Positions 34,126-47,001 of a stretch of DNA of 64,000 bases are shown piece by piece. How positions within the stretch are numbered: the stretch's first letter is position 1; each line of letters begins with the position of its first letter. The notes under the pieces were generated by a model. That model searched no databases. It saw only the letters and a program-made list of their open reading frames with translations, and was not told where the DNA came from. Origin of the DNA: Combretum micranthum. Lineage: Eukaryota > Streptophyta > Magnoliopsida > Myrtales > Combretaceae. The position numbers and the translations under genes were made by a program. The stretch spans positions 124,001 to 188,000 of the forward strand of contig JAMXBD010001380.1 in the NCBI GenBank assembly GCA_024138025.1, in the 5' to 3' direction.

Positions 34126-36373
34126 CTACTGAAATGTAGAAGCCGTTTGAGAGATAGGCTTAGTTGAATCTGTATTGATGTCAAACTCCACCTGCACACT
34201 TGATTTCTGTTGGGCTTCATCAGAAGTAACAGCAGGACATAAATTATGCAACATAGCTGATTCATCAAATATAACGTCCCTATTAATAACAACTTTCTTC
34301 AATTCAGGACACCATAATTTATATCCTTTAACTCCAGTCTTGAAATCAAGAAATACACACTTTAGGGATCTAGGCTCAAGTTTACCATTATTTACATGAG
34401 CATATGCAGGACATCTAAATATTTTCAAATCTGAATAATCCGCAGGGGATCTAAATCATACCTCATGTGGAGTCTTCTTCTCAATGGAAGTCGACGGAGA
34501 TCTATTGATCAGTAAACAAGCTGTGGAGGCAGCTTCTGCCCAGAAAGATTTTGGCAACTTCGAATTGGAGAGCATACATCTCACCTTCTCCATAATGGTC
34601 CTGTTCATACGTTCTACAATCCCGTTTTACTGGGGTGTACCAGGAACCGTGAGATGTCTAACAATCCTTTCAGACTTACACAAGTCATTGAATTCACTAG
34701 AGCAAAATTCTAAGCCATTATCAGTGCTTAGACGCTTCACTTGTTTTGCAGTATATTTCTCAATCATCGTCTTCCACACTTTGAACGTAGATAAGATATC
34801 ATCACTTTTCTGCTTTAGGAAATATGCCCAAACCTTTCTGGAGTAATCATCTATGATTGTCAACATATAGCTGGCACCGCCACTGGAGGGCACTCTAGCA
34901 GGACCCCAAAGGTCAGAATGAATATAGTCCATAGTGCCTTTAGTATTATGGGTACCTGTGGTGAACCTGACCCGTTTCTGCTTCCTAAAAACGCAATGTT
35001 CGCAAAACTTTAATTTGCTGATGCTTTGCCATTCAAAAGTCCTCTCCTACTCAATTCATTCATACCGGCTTCACTCATATGCCCCAGATGCATATGCCAT
35101 AGCCTTGTAACATCATCATCTGGCATGGAGGAACCAATGGCTGCATCACCTGTAACAACAGAACCCTGCAAAGAATAAAGGTTAGCAGTCTTTCTATGGC
35201 CTTTCATCACCACCAGTGAACCCTTACTGATCTTTGGGACTCCATCTTCATCAGTATATCGATACCCCTTTCAGATCAAGGGTACTAAGAGAAATCAAAT
35301 TTCTCTTCAAATCAGGAACGTGTCTCACATCACCAAGCGTCCTGACCACGCCATCAAACATCTTTATCTTGATCGTTCTGATACCTGCAACTTTACAAGA
35401 ATTGTTATTTCTCATCAAAACAACACCTCTGGACGCCTGCTCATATGATGAAAAACCAGTCCCGATTGGGACACATATGAAAGGTACATCCAGAGTCCAA
35501 AATCCACTCTTTACTGGCCGGTGAATTAATGTTAGAAGCAACAAGAAGATCACCATCAGTATGATCTTCAACAACATCGGTCTCAGCCGTTTTATCAGAT
35601 TGATTTTGCTTTTGATTCTCACCAGTCTTCTTATTTTTATTTTGTAGTTTATAGCATTCTGCCTTAATGTGGCATTTCTTCTTACAATAGTTACAGGTTT
35701 TAAATCTATTAGAAGATTTAGATCTGCCTCTAGAATTCCCACCGGACTTACGATCTTGACTCCTACCACGAGCTACCAAACTTTCAGAAGTAGACTCAGA
35801 TTTAATCACCAAGTGTTTCATCTTTTCAAAAGAGCTTAAACCAGTATAAACTTCATCAATCGACAAAGTATCATGACTATACAAAAAAGTATCTCTAAAG
35901 GTCGCATATGATGGAGGCAAAGAACACAATAGGATTAAACCTAAATCCTCTTCATTATACTTAACTTCTAACGTTTCTAAATCAGAAATAATTTCTTTAA
36001 AGGTTGTTAAGTGATCATCAAGAGACGTACCTTCTTCCAAACGATGAGAATACAATCTCTGTTTCAAATGCAACTTACTGGTTAAGCTTTTCGTCATACA
36101 TAGTTGTTCCAACTTCAACCATAATGCGGCAGTGGTCTTTTCCTTAAGCACATCCTGTAGAATCTGATTCGACAAATGGAGATGGATCTGCGAAGGGGCT
36201 TTTTGGTCTTTTTGCTGCTTTTCTTCGGGTGACTAAGATGCAAGCATCTTCTCAAACCCTAGAAGTGCGTCATCAAGATCCATCTGTGCTAAAACCGCTC
36301 GCATCTTCACCTGTCACAATGAGAATCTGGTGTTGCGATCCAAAAGAGGAATATCGTACTTCATGGTTGCCAT
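34126..36373 (-). pseudogene. Copia (Tork/TNT1-like) gag-pol, 3'-truncated
   Basis: Starts ATGGCAACC at 36373, just inside the primer site. Order on the minus strand: gag (LWLKLEQLCMTKSLTSKLHL), zinc knuckle CX2CX4HX4C at about 35651-35699 (Gly replaced by Cys), protease WILDSGCTFHM (35473-35508), pre-integrase HLGHMSEAGM (about 35080), integrase core with DLWGPA (about 34905), STDNGLEF (about 34730) and GIVERMNR (about 34610), then the C-terminal FRCPAYAHV region to 34126. Stops are at about 36314, 36232 and in the integrase, with several frameshifts. RT, RNase H and the 3' LTR are missing. Confidence 0.85.
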
Positions 36374-36386
36374 TATCAAAACCTAC

Positions 36387-36398
36387 GCTCTGATACCA
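36387..36398 (-). other. Copia primer-binding site
   Basis: Minus strand TGGTATCAGAGC, a perfect match to the initiator-tRNA primer site, three bases inside the 5' LTR. Confidence 0.9.
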
Positions 36399-36401
36399 GT
36401 T

Positions 36402-36844
36402 TGTTATAAACAAACGCGCAATCAAAAAATGATAATAGCAAGTAGAAAGTAAAGAACACATAGATTTTACGTGGAAACACTTTCGGGAAAAACCACGGGC
36501 AGATGCGAGAGAGGAATCACACTATATCAAAGTAGAAGTACAAGAATTGAGAGATTTACAACTGTAATCTTTCAGATCTCTCAATAGAAAAATTGTGCTT
36601 GTCATGTGTTTGAAATATATTAAAAAACCCTAGAAACAACACACACATATATATGTGTGTGTGTGTAAGGATAACCGACATAACAGCCTAATTATGACAT
36701 TTAAATATGTAATTAATGAGTAATAAATGCCTGAATTATGACCGTTAAATATAATGATTGAATAATAAATATATGATCAAATATTTATTCATTAATATTT
36801 AACTACGGGAGTCGATTACAGAAATCGGATCATAAACTCCAACA
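36402..36844 (-). mobile_element. 5' LTR of the Copia element
   Basis: On the minus strand it runs TGTTGGAGTTT...TTTATAACA, 443 bp, with TG...CA ends. It holds a (TG)n/(CA)n tract near 36640-36667. Its relative is the solo LTR at 13806-14241. The 3' LTR is absent from the window, so no TSD pair can be checked. Confidence 0.85.
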
Positions 36845-36849
36845 AAAAG

Positions 36850-37314
36850 TTAATATAACCTAAAAACTAAATATTAAAATCCTTAAAAGCCATATGGGAC
36901 GACTGTATTCACGCGAGCTCGGTGATCCCAATGGTTTCTTCTTCTTTCTTTTTCCCAAGTACTTGTACAAATAAATCAATGAAGATATACCCTATAAATT
37001 TATCCTTTCTTGTCCACCAAAGCAGCAGCAGACTCCTGCAACAAAACAACTTTTTACGTGCGATGCGTCCATTCCATATGCTAAAATTGTAACTTTTACG
37101 TGCGATGTGGTCCTCTCGGTATGCTGATATTTTAAGTTGTCCCATGCCAATGCATATATGACAATGAGGCATCGCATCCAATAGCAAATGCAAAGAAAAG
37201 GTGTAAATTTTAAATGGTGGGAAAAGAATACAGTAACTCTGTTAGATTTTTTTTCTTTCCTTTTTTCCTATTACAATAATGGACAAAGGATTTAAATCTA
37301 ACATTAAGAGTGCG
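36850..37314. other. intergenic DNA with a short tandem duplication
   Basis: Contains two copies of 'cttttacgtgcgatg' followed by 'tccattccatatgctaaaattg' and 'gtcctctcggtatgctgatatt' (37047-37135). No gene was recognised. Confidence 0.4.
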
Positions 37315-38410
37315 CAAAAAAGCCTAATATTTAAGATAATTGAATCGAAACTGAAATCGCAAAACCAATCCATAAAAAACAGTTTAACCGGTTCATTGAT
37401 TTTGGTTTATAGAATCAAAAACCAACGGTTTTGATTAACTGTCCATATTTATATATATCATTTATAATATATTTATATAATTATTTTCTTAAAAATATAC
37501 ATAATCGAATATTGAAGGTTTCAAACCCTAAACTTTATTTCATTCTCCGCAGACTACGACCATCGTCACATATTCCCTAATCTCTTTCTCTTTTCCCCGT
37601 TCCCATATCTATATATATTTCTTCTCTGCAATCCACTATCCACACAACGTCCAACATCCATCCATCAGCGACGACAGGAGTTCTCAACACTCGACTATAT
37701 CGAGGTTCCATTTTTTTTAATTCAATGTTTGCTTGAAATATCATATTTTTTCAAAATTCTTTTATCGGTTTTTTCAAAAACTGTATTCTAATTTTTTGAG
37801 CCCTTATTGTACCATACTAAACTGTCATTTGTAATTTATTTTCTCAAGATTGTAATTGTAAACAACAAATTATACATTTTGTTAAATCTATGACAAGAGC
37901 ACTACTGGTTGCATCGAGTAGGGCTTTTTGTCTTTATTATTTACCATATGTATTCAATATCGATAGAATCCAAAATGGTTGTCTGTCTTGGTGAAATTTT
38001 TCTTAACTATTACCATACATATTCATCTATTTTGCTTATATAAAAAACCAAAAAAGGAAAAGAACTCTTGCATTCTGGTCTTTGTTGCATATGGATTAAA
38101 AAAATTGAATTGTCAATTAAATATGCAACTTGATATAATTTATAGTTTTTAATATAATTATAAAAAAAAATCTCTAATTTTTTTATAGACATATTGAAAA
38201 ATATGGTTAATTGTAAATTTTGCATAACCATTATGTTAAATAGTTAAAAACCGAGAATCGAAAAAATTAACCAAATAAATATTAACCATTAAGATGGTTA
38301 ACCGTTTTATAATAGATCTTATTAGGATCAGGATATTAAAAAACCAATCATTATAGTTAAGTTCAAAAAATAGGGCCACAAACTGATTAACTGAACCATG
38401 AACACCCTTA
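37315..38410. mobile_element. non-autonomous hAT-like element C
   Basis: Ends TAAGAGTGCGCA and CATGAACACCCTTA are imperfect inverted repeats. Subterminal words 'aaccaatcc', 'aaccggttc' and 'aaccatta' pair across the element. The flanks TCTAACAT (37307-37314) and TCCAACAT (38411-38418) are an 8-bp TSD with one mismatch. No transposase. Confidence 0.65.
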
Positions 38411-38473
38411 TCCAACATATCTCACTTTGGATAGTGGTAGTAATCTCGCTTATCACCATGCTATAGTTGTAAC

Positions 38474-38884
38474 TAGGGTGAAAATTAATCAAATCGATTC
38501 ACAAATTACTCGAGTCCGATTCAAGAATAGTCGAGTAAAGTTCGAGCTTGGAGCTTGAGCTGGAGCTATTCTAGTAGTTTATCGAGCCAAGCTCGGGCTT
38601 CATATGTTTAACTTGAATAGCTTGTGAGCCTAATTGAGCTTTATCAAGTTTAAATATTAATCAAATTCAAATTGAGTTTGAGTATTGATGTTATTTAAGT
38701 TTGAATTAAGAGAAATTTTCAATAAATTGAGTTGTACAAGCTTAATTGGAGTGAGCTCAAGCTTATGTAATGTTATTTCGACCCGAACTCGAGCTTAAAA
38801 AGTTAATTTTTATTGAGCTTGAACTTTGAAATTTTGAGTCAAGTTCGACACTGTATTGTCTCAATTCAACTTATTTGTAACCTA
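38474..38884. mobile_element. small hAT-like MITE D
   Basis: Ends TAGGGTGAAAAT and ATTTGTAACCTA are weak inverted repeats. The interior is rich in 'gagcttgagct'/'agctcaagct' words that pair. Flanks GTTGTAAC and GGTGTATC match at six of eight positions. Confidence 0.5.
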
Positions 38885-39945
38885 GGTGTATCATAGTATG
38901 CTTATATGATAGGAAGAAAATAATAGTTCACATTTATTAGATACCATTAATTTTTAATAGTAGTAGTTAGATAATTAGTTAATATTAGGATTTTACATAA
39001 ATTAAGTTACACAAAGTATTTAGAAGGAACATTTTATAAGCCATTTAAGCTCACAAATATTGATGGCCTCCAAAATCCAATCATGGACTTGGTAAATGTA
39101 AATATTGTTTTAGGGCAAAACCAGGCACATAGTCATTTGCTCTAAGTAATAATTGTTGCGTACATAAACTAAGTCAATGCAAGAAAATTCAACCTTGTCA
39201 CGCATTGGAAAATGAATAATAATAAATATTATTAAACAAAACTTTGCAAGTTAAGAAAAGATAAATGTAAAGTTATTGAATACATGTATGGTTACTTCGA
39301 ACTGCAAATAGTGTTAAAAATATATTTTAAATTCATTCTAAACTCCATGGAAAATATATCCTATGTGGATTTTTATCCGATGATGTCCATTTAAGTCATA
39401 TGTGTCTCGACTTATTTGCACTCCTAATTACATGTAAGATGTTAAAATTAGAAGTCCAAAATGGTTCGAAATTATCATCGAAAGTTAAAAGTAGATTCAA
39501 ATTGACGGCAAAATAATTTGGATGTTAGAATCACAATAATGCAACTATATATCTCAATCTTGGTGGTATTACAACAATAATGCAATCCCTAGAACGTAAT
39601 ATTACTTTCAAATCACAAACAGCCAACGTTACAGTGTTGAACTTTTACGTTGATGCGAGCTCTTAGGAAATACCAAGCTTTAATCCTAGGAGTGACTTTT
39701 ATCCAACGAGCAATCTTTCGCTGCGCAGTTACCTTTTGGTCAAAATCCCTTCTTAGGAAAGGAGATTCATTGAATTGTGCGATATATATACACACACACA
39801 CACTGCAAAAAAAAAAAAAAAAAAAAAAAATTTTGGCATAGAAATTCGAATAATTAACAAAATAATTTATATTTATACAAATAAAATCAGTGATGATGAT
39901 TTTTGTAATAGAATTTATATTTAGAGTCAGAAATTTTATCTCTAA
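38885..39945. other. AT-rich intergenic DNA
   Basis: No gene recognised. Contains (CA)n at 39790-39803 and a long A run at 39807-39830. Confidence 0.4.
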
Positions 39946-40170
39946 TGTGATATCCTTCAGATACAGGTTGTGGAACTCTAAATCACAGAGATCCCTTTTT
40001 GGTGTATAACTTGAAGTATGTCAGAAATTCCAAAGTTAAACGTGCTCTGGACAGAGCAATCCCAAGATGGGTGACCCCTTGAGAAGCACTGGAACCAAAA
40101 GAACGAAACCGTGCAGCGTATGGTCAAAGTGGACAATACCTCGATGGATAAAGTTCCGAATCATTATACA
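39946..40170 (+). mobile_element. Cassandra-like LTR with well-preserved 5S-rRNA segment
   Basis: Starts TGTGATATCC and ends TCATTATACA, collinear with the LTRs at 14288-14508 and 15843-16056. Positions 40021-40085 follow plant 5S rRNA through the internal promoter region: 'ccaaagttaaacgtgctc' and 'aagatgggtgacccc' against 'ccgaagttaagcgtgctt' and 'aggatgggtgacctc'. The following 'cctctaatatatcctgg...gggtgtgct' resembles the internal sequence at 15742-15790. No second LTR was found nearby, and no clear TSD. Confidence 0.7.
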
Positions 40171-41540
40171 GTACCTCTAATATATCCTGGCTGTACTTAA
40201 GGGTGTGCTGGGAGGTCAGTGTACTTAACATCACGATCCCTGTCTAGAGTGGCCTAAGGGCCTAGGCGTGCCCCTCCACTATGGTGGAGCCGAAGTGATA
40301 GGTGGTGATATCTAAAATCTAATTTTGTTCTATATGAACATAAATAAGGTTATAATATCTAGAGAAAATCTAAGTCGTACCACTCGTTAGATATTATCAC
40401 TGCAAATTGATCACCCATGGTCTGGCCTTAGTGTCACATGAGTGCATATACCGTGGTGACCTTACAACAAAGTTGTCTCTGTAACATAGGACAGCTTTAA
40501 TTCGCAAAACCTATATACTGGTGTGGAACTTTAGTTCAGTTGATGTAGGAGCTCGTAGGAAATATCTCCTAGAAAATATCTCCTAGGAAATATCAAGCTA
40601 TATTAATCTAAGAGCAACTTTTATCATTGAGCAATTTTTCTTCCCTTCCGTGTATATGCCCTCTCATTAATATACATATTGTATAGAATTACAAGTCGTA
40701 TTATACAGGATTTGGATCCTCTCTGTATATTCTTCCTCCTATTCCTCCATTCAAACACCTTTTAGGATGTTGTTATGTGGATTAATGATAATAGAGGATT
40801 AAGATTAAATATCTTCTTTATAATCTCTTAAACTATTCATTTCCTTCATTTTGTCCATTTACTAAACAAGGTTAACTCTTGAGTAAGACAAAAACTTCAT
40901 TATTATAGTTTAGTCATCGACAACACTTTCTAAAATTGTTATATTTTTTTTTCCTCTATAGTAGGGTTTTCATTTGTTGAAAAGAGAGATAATGTATACA
41001 ATTTATGTATAAAACATAACAAAACTCTTTTTATTTTTATATATAAAACATACATATAACATATTCAAAATATAGACCATATTTAGTAAATAAATTATAT
41101 AGTATATATTAAAATATAGTGGATGTGTTTGTTATATTATAACATATATATATATATATATATATGCATATACAAAGAGATCATATAGCATATAACCTAC
41201 AAGTTCTTGATTAAAAAAACTTGATAAAAAAAATCTATAATTTATAAAAATATAATCTATATGTGATGTGTTGGTGGATTGCCATAGATTGTTAATGATA
41301 AAAATGGTGGAAAGTAGATTTGAGAATTTTGCTGAAAGAGAAAATCGTGGATCTTTAATTCATATATATTTAAAATTGGGTATATGAATGCTAGTGTAAA
41401 TAGTTATTTTACATAAGGCAGCAGTGAAGTTTTAAATGGTCAAATGGCTTAATATTAAACATAATTGACCTAGGGGTTTATTCTCAATTGAAAAAAAAAA
41501 AAAAAGATTCAAATATAATTTTGGGCTCTAGTGCCCCTCA
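40171..41540. other. remains of TRIM interior, then AT-rich intergenic DNA
   Basis: 40171-40330 is GC-richer and resembles the short interior of the Cassandra-like element. The rest is AT-rich with an (AT)n run at 41143-41165. No gene recognised. Confidence 0.4.
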
Positions 41541-41542
41541 GG

Positions 41543-42330
41543 ATGTTGAATCGGCATGACCAAGTTGGAAAAAGTTTTGTTTTGGCCCATGAAATATAAA
41601 CAATTCGCTTTTCGGCTTGGGGCTCCAGCCTCCTATTTTAAGATCCACATTAATGGCAAGGATGGTCCAACTACTAAAAATAACAATCCTAAGAAATCCA
41701 AATTATTTTTGGCCCATTGTAATAGTAATGGATCCGAATGACGTTAAAGTCATATACCATAATTTAAAAAGAAATTCTTAAAAAAAAAAAATGAAGATAA
41801 GTAGTCATGTCTTGGAAGATTTATCAATCAAAGGTCCCATTTGTTTGTTTGATTTCTTCTTTTTTTTTTTTTTTTTAGAAATTTCCATTTTCAATTTTCT
41901 GTTTTCATTTGAGAATGTCAGACAATCACATCAATTTAAGGAATTTTTTTTTAACTCTTTCTCATCATTGATTTACGTTAGTTGGCCCTAAAATATCATC
42001 CTTATTTAAATTCTTGCATTTCTGTTAATAGTTCCAAAACCCTTCTTGTTTTTAATGGTTTATTATCAGATATCATGTGTGTTCTTAAAAAATGAGTAAT
42101 AATTAATGTGTAAATGATATATGTATATGAGATCATCTTAAAAAATATAAATTTATTCTATATGAAACTTTCGTTCAAGAAAAGCGAAGAGCGACATATG
42201 CCTCATATAATCACCTAAAATAATATCTCTTCAATTTAATTATTTTTTAAATTTAACTTAATTTTCCTTTAGAGTAATAGATATGTTTAAATTTGTTGTG
42301 ACACCGTTAATGAAAGTTTAAATTCAAGGA
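41543..42330. repeat. dispersed repeat, copy 2 (homologous to 17330-17780)
   Basis: See the entry at 17330. This copy has 'ttttggcccatgaaatataaacaattcgc' split by no indel relative to copy 1 and retains 'ggatccgaatga'. A long T run (41847-41877) separates the two matching parts. Not recognised as a known element. Confidence 0.55.
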
Positions 42331-43525
42331 TAAGATGTTCAAAATTGTTTTAAGGTTATTGCCAAAAAAGAACTGTGATTTCCATATATGACATAGATAA
42401 AAGGTAAAGTAGTCTACATTCTAATGTCCTTAGGGAGCTGATATGCATATCTATTTTTGAGTCCACGATGGGTTTATTTGTTAAAAAATTTATTTTTTTA
42501 ATAATAATATTACATGTTTGAATTATTTATTTTTTAAAAAAAATTAACAAAGTAAAACAAATGATTATTTCATTCTTTATAACATGAAAGATGATTTTTA
42601 ATGGTTGCTTAAATACTCTTTAAAATACCAAATAGATGAAGCAACTTTAAAGGATGCAATATGGAATTGATAGTTATATTTATTATGTGACATTACATGA
42701 TGAATAATTGCATTTACAAGGCATTTATTTTATTCAAAAGTGCAAAAAAATAAAAATAGAATAAAGTAAACAATATCATAAAATACTTTGTGAAAGCATA
42801 ACTAATTGTTGAATTATTTATAAATGTTAAAAAAAAAACATAATGAAAAAAATTTAGAGGTTTTAAGAAATCGATATATTCAAACCTATATATTAAACTA
42901 ATACTTCTCTCTTTGATTCTACATTCCTTTAAATTTTGATAATTTAAAAAATTTAAACTTTTACCCTCGTCTTTGAATTTATTTACAAAATCTCATATAT
43001 ATGTATATATATGAATATACAAATACATGAGACATTTCATGAATAATAATTCAAAAAATTAATAAACAAGCCTATTAAATTTGAGGAGCACTAACTAATA
43101 AGACACTACATGAAGTATTTTGAGAATTATAGTTCGGATCGGTCCACAGTATTTAGTAATAATTTAATAAACTATGAGATCTCTTTAATAATTTAACAAA
43201 CTATGAGATCTCTTTTGTTATCTTAATAGATTATTGGTTATATTTAATGGAGCTATATACCCACAATACGTGTAGATGAAAAAATACTATCCATGTTAAT
43301 ACAATGAACAAATCGCTTTCTTTGCTTGTTGCTTGTATCAGATGTTGGCCAAATGTTAAAACAACGGCATATTTTACACGCGTTGCTTGACATAGTAGAA
43401 GTAGAACAACCAGTACAAACTTGTGAAAAAGGTTGAGCATCTTCTTGTAGTTTAGTAGCATCATTCCTCAATTCTTCATTGAGTGGCTTCAAGTTTGAAA
43501 CTCCCTCTCAAATTGTAATAAAAAA

Positions 43526-43800
43526 GGGGTTAATTACGATTTTAGGTACCTTAATAAAGTTTTGTTGACTTTTTTCATATTTGAAGTTTGATTTTAACAA
43601 TTTTAGTATCTAAACAAAATTTTCGTTTACTATTTTTATACCTAAAGTAAGTGAAATGAGGTATGAAAAAAGTCCACGAAAAGTTTGTTCAGATACCAAA
43701 ATTATCAAAACCAAATTTCAAATACGAAAAAGTCTAACAAAAACTTTGTTTTAGTTCAAATTATTTAAAACCAAAATTTGGATACCTAATTGTTCTTTTA
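43526..43800. mobile_element. palindromic MITE, copy 1
   Basis: Begins 'ggggttaattacgattttaggtacc' (core words) and folds back on itself around 43645: 'tgttgacttttttcatatttgaag' against 'caaatacgaaaaagtctaaca'. A relative lies at 50437-50767. Terminal sequences decay, and no TSD was fixed. Confidence 0.55.
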
Positions 43801-43826
43801 CAAAAGTTTAAGTGCGTTTTTTGTTA

Positions 43827-44293
43827 GGGTAAATTACACTAGAAGGTATCAATGTTTTGAGGTAAATTCATTTAAGGTATCAAGATTTCAAGTAGCTAAA
43901 AAGAGAATTAATGTTTTAAAAAATGGATCAATTGAGATATCAATGTTTTGCAAACTTCATTTAAGGTATCAATATTTCAAATGGTTAAAAAAAGAAATTA
44001 ATGTTTCAAAAAGTGGATCAATTGAGGTATCAATATTTTATAAAATTCATTTAATGTATCAATATTTCAATTAGTTTTCAATTAAGTTTTTGAGCTTTTC
44101 ATTAATGATTAATTATTAATACCTTATTTGACTCACTTGGCAAAAGTTGATTCTTTTTTTTAACTACTTGAAACATTGATACCTTAAATGAATTTGTCCC
44201 GAAACGTTGTTTTCTTTTTTTGGACAACTTGAAAACTTGATATCTCAAATGAACTTACCCTCAAACATTGATACATTTTGATGTAATTTAGTC
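43827..44293. mobile_element. Mutator-like MITE with 10-bp TSD
   Basis: Long terminal inverted repeats: GGGTAAATTACA...GGTATCAATGTTTTGAGG on the left pair with CTCAAACATTGATACATT...TGTAATTTAGTC on the right. It is flanked by a perfect 10-bp repeat TTTTTTGTTA (43817-43826 and 44294-44303). A 9-10-bp TSD with long TIRs fits MULE-type elements. The interior repeats a unit of about 115 bp ('ttaaggtatcaat.tttc') about twice. Confidence 0.75.
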
Positions 44294-46369
44294 TTTTTTG
44301 TTATTATCTCAAAAAAAATGTGGAAAAGGTTTACATGATATTCATCGTATAGATTTAGGCATGGAAAAAGGAACAACTGTCATGTGAAAATTTTTGTAAT
44401 AATCCATGATAGTTTTTCTAAAATAATTTGTTGTATATTAAATTTTTTATCTGTATCTTATTTGTATATAATTTTTAAGATTTATTTATGAGTAAAAATA
44501 TTTTATTTTCATCTTTATATTCGTTTTTGATAAATAGTTTGACTGAACCAAACATGAAACAGATGCTAAATTGATATCAAACTAACAGACCTTCTTAGCA
44601 AGCAACTAAACAAGTTGCATTCCATATTACTCATATTATCTTGAAATGTTCCATTGTCTATTATAGTTCTTTGTAGTTGGAAAATTGGAACAATACATAG
44701 AAGGGATCAATACATTGGATAAATTCAAATTGAGAATTATAATTCTATATGGTTAAAAAAATGATTAATGATCAGTATTATATAAACATTGTATATAAAT
44801 GATCAATTATCATTATAACACTATTTGAAATATGCTAGCATGGTCTGTTTTGGTACATGTTATCATCCACATCGGTATATATGATACCCTAAATTTAGAA
44901 ATGTTTACAATCTGCCATGTGTCTATATTAGATGTAGACACACAAGGCTTAGAAACTTGCTATTAATCCATAATTAAATCAATTATTTAATATAAGCTCT
45001 CATAATTAGATAACTCCACAAATGATAATGTCTTATATAAACATCATAGATTCAACAGAAAACACTCCTAAAACCGGCGAAATCATTTTACAGCATAATC
45101 TAAACCATAGCAATTAATTTGAGTTCTTCAGTTTCAACAAATTTTAATCAAGCACCTAATCTTAACCATCTAGTACTCCATTGTATATTCATCACTACTA
45201 ACGTCCTCCCCATAAACAACGTAGACGCAATAGCCATTAAGTCAATCACTATCGGCACATTTGGTTCACTGGAATGAAATGAGGCTAGAAAGAAATTGTA
45301 ATTCCTCATTTTATTATAAGAGGGTATTTTTGGAACAAGTTATTTTTTTATCAAGAATAGTCATTGTAACACACAAAAGATAAGATTTAATGAAGGATAA
45401 ATGATACATGAGATGTATATAAGCTTATATAAAAGTCACAAAACAAGTTATTTTGTTTAAGTCAAATTTGGAATGAATTTGTTTAAGTTTTGAAAGTCTA
45501 TTTTCATTAACGCCGAAGTCGAACACCGCCGACGTAGGTATCAATTTGTTGGCGTAGGTGTTTTGGAGTAAAAAATTGATTTGCTTTTCCCCGACGAATG
45601 CTGCTAGCGTGTATGTGTGTTTTGCCGGTGTTAAGTGTATGCTGGAAAATTTAAAATGAATGCCGCCGGCGTATGTATCAGTTTTGCCGGCATAAGAGTA
45701 AAATTCTATAAATATGCGAACGGTTTGATAGTTTTCGATAGATTTATTTCCTCGTTCTATCTTCTTTCCTCCAGAGCGTTTGTGGTATGTTCTTCGTGCT
45801 TTAGGTATTGTGAGGCTTAGGATTGATTCCGGTAAGTATTGTAATCATCTACAACGTATTTTCTACGAATCTAAGCATGATTTCTCTTAAGGTTTTATTG
45901 ATTCTTGAAGGATATGTGGGAGAAAAACCCTAACTTTGGTTGGAATCCAAATTTCTAGATGCAAGTCGGGTTTGCGTGATCTAAATCAGTAAGCTTTGTC
46001 TTTTCCTTGATCGATTTAAATAATGTATGGTTAGATGATCCTTATATGTTCTTGTTATCATGTAGTATTAGGGTTTTGGTGAATTATCAGTATTGTGGAC
46101 TTGTTGTGGGTTGTGATCGAAGAAGACGGTGCGAATTTTTGGAGTTTCCTTATCAGGTTAGAGTTTTAGAAGATTATGATATATTAGGGTTTGTTTCTTT
46201 TACTGTGTTTTATACATCTGTTTATGTATATGTGCTGTTAACAGGATAATTGGAGATTTTGGTGTTTGATTGTCGGTGTTGATCGACGAGTTGTAGAGAT
46301 TCGTGTTAGTGTTATTGTTGTCGATTTTGGGTTTGGTGAATTTGGATTAATATTCCCGATATTGAAAAG

Positions 46370-46900
46370 GTACGACCAATTTATGTTTGCTGTATTTACT
46401 TGTAAGATTAGTTTTGCCTGTTGGCTATAGGAATAGACACATAATAAACATAATTATATTCGGCTTAATAATTGTCTACGGGATTGTGATTGGCTATGAT
46501 TAGTAAAGACCTGGTAGATAGTGATACTGGTGTGGCACCCTGATGATCTTAGTGTGAGGTTGTCCCTAGTAGACTCGTGCTTTGATATGATTCTGGTAGA
46601 TTTAGGTGTTTCAGATTCGGGATGTTTGGGGAGTACTCACTCATCCATATATGTATATTATTACCTTATTTTCACAGAGTTGGTTGGTTTTTAATAGGGG
46701 TCTGAGTAACTCCGAACTCGGGACTAGTGTATATAGTCCTGGATTGTGTTGATTTGCTGGTTATAAAAAGATAATAAATTGATTGCCTGCATTAGATAAG
46801 TTGCATTTAATATCTACTTGTTGATTGTGCATATGCATTTGTTTGTTATGGATTGGAGTTATCGTATTGGGTTTCGTAGCTCCATCTTTTAAAATTTCAG
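46370..46900 (+). other. predicted intron in LTR 3
   Basis: Donor GAAAAG|GTACGA and acceptor AATTTCAG, 531 nt, in the same relative place as the introns of LTRs 1 and 2. Confidence 0.4.
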
Positions 46901-47001
46901 GTTCAAGTGATGAAGATATAGTTTTTGATGTTTATGGATATAATCTGTTCTTTGATCATGAGGATGGCGTTAGTGGACCTGGCTACCCAGCTAATGATTA
47001 G
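46900..47001 (+). CDS. short acidic peptide frame in LTR 3, after predicted acceptor
   Basis: Same register after the acceptor as in LTRs 1 and 2: GSSDEDIVFDVYGYN, then DHEDG and a stop after PAND, 33 residues. Acidic with an aromatic-Asp-...-Gly-Tyr core like the YDDMGY of LTRs 1 and 2. The frame upstream of the donor has a stop two codons away, so in this copy it would be read only if another donor were used. Confidence 0.3.
   Translation, partial: GSSDEDIVFDVYGYNLFFDHEDGVSGPGYPAND

Noticed and set aside
40021..40085. A genuine 5S rRNA gene
   Set aside because: Only about half of the 5S length is alignable, with many changes, and it sits within an LTR that is repeated at 14-16 kb.
46007..46249. 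80-codon plus-strand frame as a host gene
   Set aside because: It lies inside solo LTR 3, has no domain, and no counterpart in the other LTR copies.
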